Of a stretch of 64,000 bases of DNA, positions 1 through 8,815 are shown in pieces (position 1 is the first letter of the stretch; the number at the start of each line of letters is the position of its first letter). Position numbers and translations under genes: made by a program. The notes under the pieces are model-generated. The model saw only the letters and a list, made by a program, of their open reading frames with translations, was not told the origin of the DNA and did not search any database. Source of the stretch: Balamuthia mandrillaris (Eukaryota; Discosea; Longamoebia; Balamuthiidae); contig JAVKOQ010000037.1 of assembly GCA_031835245.1 (NCBI GenBank), positions 222,238-286,237 on the forward strand, given 5' to 3'.

Positions 1-218
1 AGGGGCGAAAAGGGGGGGTGGCAAGAAAAGAAAATCTGCGTGGTGGGTGAACAGGAAGTTTGAAACCAGAAAAAAAAAAAGTTTGTTTTTCTTTTTTTCT
101 TTTTCTCTTTTTCTTTTGGTTTGTGATAGTTGTGACAAGAAACTACAAGTGCGCGAGTGATTTTTTTTTTTAACTTACCGTGCATACATTTTATTTTTTT
201 TTTTCAAAAGAAAGAAAG

Positions 219-748
219 ATGAAGTCGATGGGTGTCACTCTCGTTTTGCTGCTCGCCGTTGTTGCGGCGGCCTCTGCGCAGCTTATTGTCAAGAAGGACG
301 TGTTGAACTCTGAGGTTCTCTCCTCGCGAGACATTGTGGTCACGCTCACTGTCTTCAACGTTGGCAAAAAGTACATCCCACTCTATCAACGCTCCAATCT
401 TGTTGATTTTTTTTTTTTTGTGTGCGCGCCTTCTTAACACTCTTGTTTCGACTAATCAAAGCACTGCTTACGATGTGCAACTCACGGACGACAACTGGCC
501 CGCCGACAAGTTCGACGCTGTGATTGGCCTCTCCTCAGTGCGGTGGGACAAGATCGCCCCTGGCACCAATGTCTCGCACTCCTTTGTGGTCCACCCCACC
601 TCTCGCGTGGCCAACCAGTGGTTCAGGAGCTACCCTGCCACCATCCGCTACAGGAACACCCCCAAGGGAGAAATCATCGTATGTTCTTTCCCCCTTCCCC
701 TCTTTCGCTCTCTCTCTCTCTCTCTCTCTCCCTCTCTCTCCCTCTCTT

Positions 749-781
<33 letters not shown>

Positions 782-931
782 CCCGCTCCTTGCTGTTTTA
801 ATCTCTGCTCCATTTTTCTTACTCTTTGCCCTTTTGTTTGTGTAGTCTGGCTTCTCTTCCAGCCTCTACTCTCTCCCCATCCGACTTAGCAGCGAGAGCG
901 ACATTCTCAGCCGACCTCACCTGGTACTTCT

Positions 932-968
<37 letters not shown>

Positions 969-1126
969 CTAACTTTTTGTTTGCTATTTCAACAATACAG
1001 AAAGAGTGGGGCGTCTTCAGTCTTTTGGCTGTGGTCAGCTTGCTGTTGCCCTTCGGAGTGTGGGGCTACATTCAGCTCAACTTTGAGGATGGCGTTCCCA
1101 AGAAGCCACACAAGAAGAGAGCCTAA
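219..1126 (+). CDS. SSR2: Translocon-associated protein subunit beta (TRAP-beta)
   Basis: This is a subunit of the ER TRAP complex, which assists Sec61 with signal-peptide insertion. Four exons can be placed by splice signal and phase: about 219-370, 462-678, 846-923 and 1001-1126, giving about 190 residues; the human protein is 183. The product has an N-terminal signal peptide ending near SAQ, a lumenal beta-sandwich with the family pattern NTAYDVQLTDD across the first splice junction, one C-terminal membrane helix (VFSLLAVVSLLLPFGVWGY) and a short cytosolic lysine-rich tail, KKPHKKRA. The start is the ATG directly before the signal peptide; an upstream in-frame ATG at 180 would add phenylalanines. 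Introns 2 and 3 are almost pure CT repeat. Confidence 0.9.
709..780. repeat. CT microsatellite in TRAP-beta intron 2
   Basis: Nearly uninterrupted CT dinucleotides with a few CCT and TTT interruptions fill the second intron. A second CT tract lies at about 937-966 in intron 3, and another at 1321-1344 downstream of the stop codon. All are pyrimidine-rich on the coding strand, as in most CT/GA tracts of this window. Confidence 0.95.
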
Positions 1127-1492
1127 ACGAAACTTTTTTCCTCTTTCCTTTTGTTTTTTTTTGCCTCTTATCTATGTTTTGTTTCTCGCTTTCTTGAAGT
1201 TAAAACAAAAAATCGCAACAACTCCACACTTGTTCTTTCTGGGCAGGAGAGGAGAGCTGAGAGCATTACCTCTTCAGTTTGTTCTTCTTTGCACACTTGC
1301 TTGTCTTTGCTTCCGAACCGTCTCTCTCTCTCTCTCTCTCTCTCAACTAGGCTAGAGGTTTCCTTTGTTCAAAATATCTAATACTAAGGTTTATTCCTGG
1401 GTGGCTTTCTTGGCTGGCACAGCCAACACCACTGTCCACTCTCCCTTCTCCTTCACAAGACCAACGCCTATTTACAATAGCAGTTGTTAATG

Positions 1493-1523
<31 letters not shown>

Positions 1524-1565
1524 GAGAGAAAAAAGGCGAGAGGGAGAGTGAGGAAAGTGAAGTGG
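1127..1565. other. Convergent 3' spacer, TRAP-beta / secreted-protein gene
   Basis: A 439-base stretch between two convergent genes. It holds the 3' untranslated regions, a CT tract at 1321-1344 and a GA tract at about 1494-1519. Each tract is pyrimidine-rich on the strand of the nearer gene. No further gene is visible. Confidence 0.7.
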
Positions 1566-2156
1566 TTACGAACCAACTTCGGCCATGTTGCGGTCAAAGA
1601 GGCTGGAGCGGGCATCATAGTCATCCATCATGGCGGCAAAGGCCTCAGAGACTTGGCTCTCCTCGGAGACCTGGTTGATGGCAACGTACTCGGTCTCATA
1701 CTCGTAGTAATCCTTCAACAACAGCTTGACAAAGTCGACGCGATCAGGGCTATAGTTGAGCAAGAACGAGAGGGAGAGCAAAGGATAGAACATTAAGTCG
1801 AGAATGATGCTTGGGGACCACTCAAACACAGAGGGCAAGAAAAGAGGCCAGGAGAGAGAAATCGCAAAGATGACCAAGAGGAAAGTGAAGAAAGGAGAAG
1901 CAGGGAAGCAAAGAAAACAAAGAACGGAATAGAGATGTTTTGCGTACGTGAGTTGTGCGATTTCCCCGAGCACGGCAAACTCGTCAGAGATCTGTTGGGC
2001 AACTTCTTGGAGGACAGGGGAGACGGTTAGGGAAGGAGCGTAAAAGGTTTCCCTCATCTCGTGCAGTTTGCTGTACATCTCTTCACGTGCGGCATCGTCT
2101 GCGAAGCCGCCGGCCAACACGCAGCACAACACGATGAGCACTCCAATCCCCTTCAT
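1566..2156 (-). CDS. Small secreted protein, unknown family
   Basis: Two exons (2156-1948 and 1749-1566) join in phase through a GTACGC donor and a TATAG acceptor to give 130 residues. The N-terminus is a clear signal peptide (MKGIGVLIVLCCVLAGGFAD). The mature part is about 110 residues, acidic and probably helical, with no cysteines after the signal region and no membrane segment. It is transcribed away from the small membrane-protein gene at 2429. I do not recognise the family. The signal peptide and clean splice phase argue for a real gene; its function cannot be inferred. Confidence 0.7.
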   Translation of the reverse strand: MKGIGVLIVLCCVLAGGFADDAAREEMYSKLHEMRETFYAPSLTVSPVLQEVAQQISDEFAVLGEIAQLTYAKHLYSVLCFLCFPASPFFTFLLVIFAISLSWPLFLPSVFEWSPSIILDLMFYPLLSLSFLLNYSPDRVDFVKLLLKDYYEYETEYVAINQVSEESQVSEAFAAMMDDYDARSSLFDRNMAEVGS

Positions 2157-2428
2157 CTCCTCTTATTTCGTTGGTGGTGGATCACTTTGCGCGCTCCCTT
2201 TTTTTTCTTTTTCCTGCTTGAAGAGACAATTTTCTTTTGTGTCGTTTAAAGCCAAAAAGAGTTTTAAAAGCAATATTTTTGATTGGGTGGGAGTTTCGGA
2301 GTTAATACCGAAATTTCGATTAGATAATCTTGGTTATGATCTATCTCATGTCCTCTCTCGTGTCCACTTCCTTCTTCGAAAACAAAAGGAATAAGAGAAG
2401 AAGCAGAACAGAAAGCAGCAAACGCACC
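2157..2428. promoter_or_regulatory. Divergent promoter region
   Basis: A 272-base AT-rich gap between the starts of the secreted-protein gene (minus) and the membrane-protein gene (plus), so it should hold both promoters. No specific element is identified. An in-frame ATG at 2330 upstream of the chosen start at 2429 is ignored because the extra residues are low-complexity and basic. Confidence 0.4.
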
Positions 2429-2698
2429 ATGAGTCAACGGGACATGAGCGAAAGGCGGCAGAGGCTTTCTTGTGAGATGTGTCACTATGGCCCTGGCACC
2501 ATCATAACCTTGGTGGGCACCTATTTCCTGTACAGCTGGCGCAAGGGCGTGGATCCATGGACAAAGAAGCCGATCCCCTCTCCACGGGCCTCAGGGGCCG
2601 TTGGCCTCATCTGCACCGCCGTTGGGCTGTTCTATGGCACCGTTCCCTTCCACTCCCCTCAAACTATGCACCAACCGAGAGGCAGCATTTGGGGATGA
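2429..2698 (+). CDS. Small two-helix membrane protein, unknown
   Basis: A single-exon frame of 89 residues. After a hydrophilic N-terminus with a CxxC-like pair (CEMC), two hydrophobic segments are separated by a short basic loop: GTIITLVGTYFLYSW (about residues 25-39) and SGAVGLICTAVGLFYGTVPF (about residues 55-74). This is the layout of small organelle or ER hairpin proteins. I do not recognise the family. Coding-like GC content, the balanced hairpin design and a position in a gene-dense stretch support a real gene. The start is the ATG with context CACCATGAG; another in-frame ATG lies 99 bases upstream. Confidence 0.6.
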   Translation: MSQRDMSERRQRLSCEMCHYGPGTIITLVGTYFLYSWRKGVDPWTKKPIPSPRASGAVGLICTAVGLFYGTVPFHSPQTMHQPRGSIWG

Positions 2699-2832
2699 AA
2701 GCTCTGCTTTTTTCTCTCTTTCCTCTTTTTTGTCGACACATCTTATTTATTTGAAATTGTATAAAGCGGGGGTCGAACGCACGTCGTAAGGGGACATGTC
2801 TACAAAATTAATTCCGTGACGACACGAAATGT

Positions 2833-2871
2833 TCAAACGAGAATGAAAAACATAACAGAGGAGAAGCTAAG
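2833..2871 (+). repeat. Upstream copy of the DusA gene start (left copy)
   Basis: Two segments match 3513-3539 at the start of the DusA gene: CAAACGAGAATGA, then ACAGAGGAGAAGCT after about nine inserted bases. The match includes the ATG and keeps the reading frame, so both copies encode TEEKLRR. The left copy opens a 45-codon frame from the ATG at 2843 to the TAA at 2978-2980, with no recognisable domain. The Fanzor-like fragment lies between the two copies. Confidence 0.75.
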
Positions 2872-2980
2872 GCGGCGCCAAGATCAAGCCGATCAATGGG
2901 ACAACGAAAATAAAGCAAAATTAGTAAAAAGGAAAACAAAAAAACAGACACAAAAAATAACCCACCTCCGGCGTGCCTAA
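2843..2980 (+). pseudogene. Truncated 5' copy of the DusA gene (45 codons)
   Basis: This frame shares only its first dozen codons (TEEKLRR) with the dihydrouridine synthase at 3521. It then runs into lysine- and glutamine-rich sequence without any Dus motif. It is best read as the stranded 5' end of that gene, left by a duplication or by insertion of the Fanzor-like segment. A genuine 45-residue peptide cannot be excluded. Confidence 0.4.
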
Positions 2981-3041
2981 TCACGGCTTGTCTTACGACT
3001 CGCTATAAGCAACGGTGCCGGCACCAAAGCAACCTTACCGC

Positions 3042-3355
3042 CTACCGCCCCCTCACAGAGGAGGAGGAGGTGGTAAGTGCTTGTAAAGTGAAAAAGCGGA
3101 TCAAGATGTTTCGGGCGGCGTTGGCATCTCGATCCGCCTGGTAGCCACACTCGGGTTGAGGGCACCGAAAGGTCTTGTTTCCCCCCAACTGGTGGTGGAC
3201 TTGGCCGCACTTGCCGCAGGTTTTGGAGGTGTATTCCTCATCGCAGAGGCAGACCGTACAGGACGGAAATTGCTGGGCCTTGTTGAGGAGCCTCTGCCTG
3301 AAGCGATAGTGGGACCAGGTCAGCATGGCTCTGGCCGTTCGTGAGCCAAAAGACT
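3042..3355 (-). pseudogene. Fanzor/TnpB-like nuclease, C-terminal fragment
   Basis: The minus-strand frame carries the C-terminal signature of IS605 OrfB/TnpB and its eukaryotic relatives, the Fanzor RNA-guided nucleases. It has the helix MLTWSHYRFRQRLLNKAQ, then YTSKTCGKCG, about 16 residues, CPQPECGY (the four-cysteine zinc ribbon), and DRDANAARNIL, the RuvC-III segment with its catalytic aspartate. The frame stays open upstream of the methionine to a CATTAG that would serve as a 3' splice site near 3350. No RuvC-I or RuvC-II exon is visible in the roughly 170 bases before the DusA gene. The coding end is at 3042. The piece is therefore a 5'-truncated remnant, or the last exon of a gene whose other exons are lost. 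It is not a complete nuclease. Confidence 0.75.
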
Positions 3356-3520
3356 AATGTCATAAAACCGTCTAATAAAATAATAAATGAACGTGACGAT
3401 CAAACGGAGAAATGCTTCAGCGAAGTTACGTAACAACAACGAAAAATGAGGCCTAACCTGCCCAACTAAACCACTGCGGATAAAACTCGGTGTACATCAG
3501 GTCCCCTATACCAAACGAGA

Positions 3521-4867
3521 ATGACAGAGGAGAAGCTGCGCCGTTGTTGCTCCGCTGCTGCTCGCCCGCTGTCGCTCTCGTTTGGAGGGAGGCTGGCCCG
3601 CCGCGGCTTTGCATCATGGAGTGCCTTGCCAACAGCAACAGCAAAGGATCAAGGCGGTGGTTCCGTTTGGAGGTTCCCGGTGCTCAGCGTGGCGCCCATG
3701 ATGGACCACACCGACCGCCACTTTCGCTACATGCTGCGTCAAATCTGTCCCACCAGCCTCTTGCTCTACACCGAGATGGTGGTTGCCAGGAGCTTAGTAG
3801 AGGCGGAAGAAGAAGAAGGCCCTTCCTCTGCCGCTAGACACCTCCTTTCCTTCAGCCGAGGCGTCGAGAACCCGCTCATCCTGCAGCTCGGCGGGGACGA
3901 CCCCTACCTCCTCGCCAAGGCAGCCGAATTGGGGGAGCGGCACGGCTACGATGGGATCAACCTCAACGTGGGATGTCCTAGCAACGCGGTGGCCGGCAGC
4001 GGTCGCTTTGGCGCCGTCCTCATGCGGGACCCTGCCCGGGTGGCCCTCTGCCTCAGGGAAATGCGCCGTGCCGTCTCTCCCCGCGTGGCCCTCTCGGTGA
4101 AGCATCGTATCGGCGTGGACGAGTTGGACAGCTACGAGCATCTGAAAAGCTTTGTGGAGAGGGTCGGTGGTGAGGGCCGGTGTCAGTGGTTTGTGGTGCA
4201 CGCTCGCAAGGCCATCCTCGATAAGGGATTCTCTCCGAAGCAGAACCGGAGCGTGCCGCCGCTGCGCTATGACGTGGTATATCGCCTGAAGAGGGACTTT
4301 CCGGAGCTGCGCATCGACTTGAATGGAGGAGTCAAGACGTTAGACGAGTGCCGACGACACCTTCAAGCTTCACCTTCTGCTGACGATGGTGAGAATGAAG
4401 CAGGCGGCGGTGTGGATGGGGTGATGATTGGAAGAGAGGCTGCTAGTAATCCCTTTGGCTTGTTTGCAGAGGCAGAAGCGATGTTTTCTCCTTCCGGAAG
4501 CGCAGTGAACGAGGCAACTACACCATCAGCAAAACTTCAACGAACAATTAGCAGAGCGGAGTTGGTGCATCGCATGGTCGAATATGCTCATCGTGTGAAA
4601 CGAGAGGAAGAAGAACGAGAGAAGGATGAAGAGGACGAGCAGAATTGTGAAGGCTCAATAAAGAAGCAGAAGAGGAAGAAACGAAAGCAGCCTTTCAAGT
4701 TGTGGCATATCGCAAGACACATGCAGGGACTGTTTCATGGCGCTCCTGGCGCCAAGGAATGGAAAGCGGCTCTGCAAAACATCTGTCAACAAGAAACTTC
4801 AGCAACTCCTGAAGCTCTCTTGAAGGCACTACCATTCATCACCAATAGCATCTACAGCAAAGCCTGA
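3521..4867 (+). CDS. dusA-like: DusA-type tRNA-dihydrouridine synthase, organelle-targeted
   Basis: An FMN-dependent reductase that converts tRNA D-loop uridines to dihydrouridine. The 448-codon frame has no intron, which is rare in this window. Residues about 1-50 are Arg/Ala/Ser-rich and low in acid, like a mitochondrial presequence. The TIM barrel follows with the DusA hallmarks SVAPMMDHTDRHFRY, ILQLGGDDP, GINLNVGCPSNAVAGSGRFGAVLM (catalytic Cys), SVKHRIGVD, FVVHARKAI and IDLNGGVKT. A charged insertion (EEEEREKDEEDEQN) precedes the C-terminal helical domain. DusA is a bacterial subfamily, so organellar or lateral bacterial ancestry is likely. It converges on the TTL/eEF1B gene with a 67-base gap. 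The start is the first ATG; its first codons recur upstream at 2843. Confidence 0.88.
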   Translation: MTEEKLRRCCSAAARPLSLSFGGRLARRGFASWSALPTATAKDQGGGSVWRFPVLSVAPMMDHTDRHFRYMLRQICPTSLLLYTEMVVARSLVEAEEEEGPSSAARHLLSFSRGVENPLILQLGGDDPYLLAKAAELGERHGYDGINLNVGCPSNAVAGSGRFGAVLMRDPARVALCLREMRRAVSPRVALSVKHRIGVDELDSYEHLKSFVERVGGEGRCQWFVVHARKAILDKGFSPKQNRSVPPLRYDVVYRLKRDFPELRIDLNGGVKTLDECRRHLQASPSADDGENEAGGGVDGVMIGREAASNPFGLFAEAEAMFSPSGSAVNEATTPSAKLQRTISRAELVHRMVEYAHRVKREEEEREKDEEDEQNCEGSIKKQKRKKRKQPFKLWHIARHMQGLFHGAPGAKEWKAALQNICQQETSATPEALLKALPFITNSIYSKA

Positions 4868-4934
4868 TGATTCTTCTCCGTTGCAAAGAATGGGAGAAAG
4901 CACGAAAAAAAAATGTTCCAATGTAGCAAAATTG

Positions 4935-5293
4935 TCACAACAGCTCAACCTTTTGGGAGACCACATCAACGCTTTGAATGCTATCTTCGTACTGTTCAGC
5001 GACGAGCTGAGCAAGAGTTTCCGGCTCCACGTTCACCGTTATCGCCACGATTTGCAGCTTCTCTATGCCATAACCTATCGGGACTGCCTTGCTGTTGGCC
5101 CATACCACTTTCCCCTTTTTCTCTCCTTTGCTTTCTTCTTCTTCTTCGGCCTCATTTTCTTCTGCCTCATCGATGGCGACTGAGCGCACCATTGCTTCTA
5201 GTTGACTCGCCTGTGTGTCGCTGTCCCATGGCTTCACTTCCAAAAGGGCCGTTATTGTGGTCACTTGCTCCCCTTCCCTTTGTTTTTGCTTTC
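4935..5293 (-). other. eEF1B (beta/delta) GEF-domain exon
   Basis: The exon encodes the nucleotide-exchange domain of elongation factor 1B: LLEVKPWDSDTQASQLEAMVRS, a short acidic EEEEE linker, VVWANSKAVPIGYGIEKLQI, and the C-terminal pattern YEDSIQSVDVVSQ. Family members load eEF1A with GTP. A normal eEF1B has another 100 or so residues before this and an ATG. Here the frame is open back to the acceptor at 5294 with no methionine. The conserved residues look intact, which argues against old decay. Confidence 0.8.
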
Positions 5294-7047
5294 CTGTTTT
5301 TGTTTATGTTTGGTAAGTAAATATCATTAAACTTTTTTTTCTAACTTCTCTCTCTCTTCTTTTTGTTCTATCTCTTCTTACTCCTTCCGAATAATCTACT
5401 AACCGACACAATGCCCAGCACGCAGCGTTACCAAATGAGTCAGTGGCCGAAGAGGTTCTGAAGATGAAGGAAGAAGACCAAGAACCACAGGACATACCGC
5501 AACACGATAACACTCTCTCAAGAATCGAGTGCAGAGCGGCCGCAAGCGAGCGCCATACGCTGCCAGGTCAGGCCCTGCATTCACCTCCAACAACCAAGTC
5601 TTCCACTGGGCGTCCACCAAGAAGTCAAAGCCAAAGAGCTCGAAGCAGGTGTCCATCGGCATGAAGGCGGTAGGCTGCCCGTGCACCGCCTCGAAGACTT
5701 CTTTGGCGATGGCATGCATTGAGCTGCGAACCATCTCCATCTTTTCTTTCATTTCCTCTCTGATCCTATGCTCTTCTTCGTCCTCTGCTTCTTCTCCCTT
5801 TCTTCGGAGTTCAGCTATCTTCTCTTCAGCCAAACGTTCAAACACCTCCTCAAAGAGCATGGTGCCCCTTTTCTCGCTCCATTCTTGGTGCCACTTGTTG
5901 ACAGCATTGTTTGTGATATGTGCGAACCGCCGCTCTCGTTCTTCTTTTTCACGACAACCCTCTTCTGATCCCTTTTCCTTCTTCGCTTCCTTCATATAGC
6001 GTTCAGAAGCAAGAAAGGCCATCACTCCATCATCAAAGAAGTAGACCTTCATTTCCTCCCTTCCAGTTACAAGCACGTGGGCTCTCAAATGAAACTTTCG
6101 GCCTCCATCCACAACCAACGGCGGATCAATGTATTGTTGAAGTACCCATTCTTTCCATCGTTGCTCTTCCTTTGGTTCTTCATTCTTATCTTCTTCATCG
6201 TCATCATGGAGAAGAGGAAGAAGGGCGTCACAAGCATCTTCTACGGAGGAGCAGAGATACACTTGTTGCGCCGATCTGGAGTCACTTGCTTTGAGTATCC
6301 AGCGTGGACGACTGCAACTATATTCTGATGGGCCGTCTGTAATTATATTTTTATGGTTTGTATTTTATGGTTAGTTTTTTTTTGAAAGAAAACAAGAAAA
6401 GAAGCTAAAAGGAGACCTTTGCTGGACGCATTGTCATCTTGATTGGCTTCTAATGTTTGCACTTTGCTCTCAACAAGGGCCTTTAATACCTATTTATTTT
6501 ATTACGATTACTTTTTTCATTTCTATTTTTCATTTCATGTTTTCTCTTTCTCTTTCTTTTTCTTTTTCTTTTTTTTATTCTTATTCTTTTCAAAAACAAC
6601 AACAAGAAACGATACCTGCTTCGTCTGTTCCTTGTCATTCTTATAAGCATTACAGCAGGAAGGCAACGTCAAAGCTACGCTCTTTGGAATGGCAGCAGCC
6701 AGAGCGCTCTTCCGGTGACAAAGCCCATACTTTTCCGAGTGATAAAGCAGCTGGGCCTTCTCCGCAATGCCGTTCGCTCTCGGCAGCCAATTCGTGCACA
6801 ACCTCCTCCTCCGCTTGCTTCCGTCCTGATGCACGAGGGACCACGGAACTCCGAAATAGTCGGTCCAAAGAAAGTCGACATCGCTGTAAACACTTGCTCT
6901 TTCTTCCCCCTCCTCCTCTCTTTCTTGCGAACGAGGAGTTTTGATGGTCCATCCTTCTTCTTGCAGGATTTGGAGCCAGAGTTGTTGGACGTAGGAACAT
7001 GCCGTATCTACGACCGCCGTGAGCTGTTTGTTCTCCGCTGCTGACAT
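4935..7047 (-). CDS. TTL-like ligase, apparently fused to an eEF1B GEF domain
   Basis: Exon 1 (from ATG 7047 to about 6620) starts MSAAENKQL and encodes the N-terminal part of a tubulin-tyrosine-ligase domain. Exon 2 (about 6300-5404) has the ATP-grasp core: WILKASDS, KFHLRAHVLVTG, FAHITNNAVNKWHQEW, CFELFGFDFLVDAQWKTWLLEVNAGP, with the metal-binding EVN. The frame meets a TAG at 5399-5401. A GTTAGT donor just before it (intron 5403-5294) and a CAG acceptor join in phase to a third exon encoding an eEF1B guanine-exchange domain (about 119 residues). That third exon has no start codon of its own. The first intron (about 6620-6300) is less exactly placed. TTL-family enzymes ligate amino acids to tubulin; what the GEF domain would do here is unknown. 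If the splice is wrong, the TTL gene ends at 5399 and the GEF piece is a separate remnant. Confidence 0.7.
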
Positions 7048-7055
7048 GATGGTTG

Positions 7056-7095
<40 letters not shown>

Positions 7096-7338
7096 AATCA
7101 AAAATTGTTTGCTAACCGACCTACAACACTATCACCAAAGGACCTGTTTCCCCGGTCTATTTGATGAGACTTCTTTTGCTTTTTCCTTCATTTTATTTTT
7201 TTTGCCCAACCACACTAGCACCGTTACTCAAGACAAAAAAAAAAGCAAAACTGTGAATTAAATAATTTTCATTAATTGCCTTTAATTATTATATTCACGG
7301 CAAGGTGACTATAATGATTAAACAAACACATAAAAAGC
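7048..7338. other. Spacer upstream of the TTL gene, with CT tract
   Basis: The spacer holds the 5' region of the TTL-like gene and the 3' end of the RhoGAP/kinase gene. A CT repeat at about 7059-7091 reads as GA on the TTL coding strand. It would extend that protein by an Arg-Glu run from an upstream in-frame ATG at 7101. The ATG at 7047 was preferred. Confidence 0.5.
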
Positions 7339-7940
7339 TCACGAGAACGGAGATAAGAACGTAAGGATATCTTTGGCCGATGGCCGGCTTTGTGGGTCCA
7401 TCTGACAGCAGCGACGGGCCAGTTGGATGGTAGGGGAGTGATCAGCGGAGGGCACGTTTGGAGGAAGCTCGCCTCGTTTGATCATCGAGAGATATTCTTG
7501 TTCGGGCAGGCCGGCGTAGGGCGCATCCAGTGTTACCAGTTCCATCAAGAACATTCCAAACGACCATACTTTTTTTAAAAAAATAAATGATAAGAGAGAA
7601 GAAAGGAAAAAATAAGAAGAAACATACTATCAGCTTTTTCGTTGTCAACCATTTGCGAGTTGTCAGAAGACAAAAGCTCTGGTGCCATGTATTCTACATT
7701 TTAAAAAACCAAAATGGTTAGCACGGACGTAAAATAGACAAACAAAGAAACAGAAATGAAGCCAACAGGCTTTTAACGTACGTGGAGTACCAGCTTTAGT
7801 GATGGAGTCAGCCCGCCTTGTTGAGATGTTAAAGTCACACAACTTTACGCCTTGATAATACTCCGCATAGGGATCTCCGTCCAAAAGTATATTAGCGCTC
7901 TGTAAAGAAAGAAAAGATAGAAAGTCACACTTTTGCTTAT

Positions 7941-7971
<31 letters not shown>

Positions 7972-8707
7972 TCTTCCAAACCTTTATATCACGATGATAA
8001 ATGTTGTTCTCGTGTAGATAGTGTAAACCGGAAGCCACTTCGGTGGCATAATATTGCAGCTGTTTGGGAGTGAAGCACTCATTGGCAGCTCTCTTGTGGG
8101 CCAACAGATCCCAAAAAGAACCTCCTCCACAATACTCAAAGAAAATGAAGAACTCATCGGAGGTTTGCTCATAGCTTTACACAAAGTTAACAATGTGATA
8201 TGCTTCAAAAAACGTGACGACAAGAGAGGAGGGAGGGAAGCACAAACCCCATACAACGCAGCACGTTCTTATGCAAAAGTCGTGTTTGAATCATGCATTC
8301 ACGTGCGAGTTGCAACCCAATCGACTCAATCGAAGAACGCTGATAAACCTTTACTGCACAACTATGTATTGTTGTATCATTTTCAATGCTCATTCTTCAC
8401 CAAACACAAAACAAAGTCATTACCTGATAGGACCAAGACTACAGCGATAAACGCTGGAGAAAGCGCCCGACCCAAGTTTCGCTTGGAATATAAGCTCTTC
8501 TGTTTGCAGATCGGGCAAAATGATGTGACGCTCCGACATGGACATTGTAAGGTGAGCCCCGCTCTGCAGGATGAGCTTCCGGTCAATGCTCTCCTGTGTT
8601 CGTAGTCTTCCTGGGTCCATCATTAAGTCTATAGCCTGCATTTTTCAGCGAGTTAACCATTTGTTTCTGCTCCGCTTCTATTTGCTTCCTTTTTTCTCTC
8701 CCCTTCT

Positions 8708-8745
<38 letters not shown>

Positions 8746-8759
8746 CTCCTCCTCCTCCT

Positions 8760-8815
<56 letters not shown>

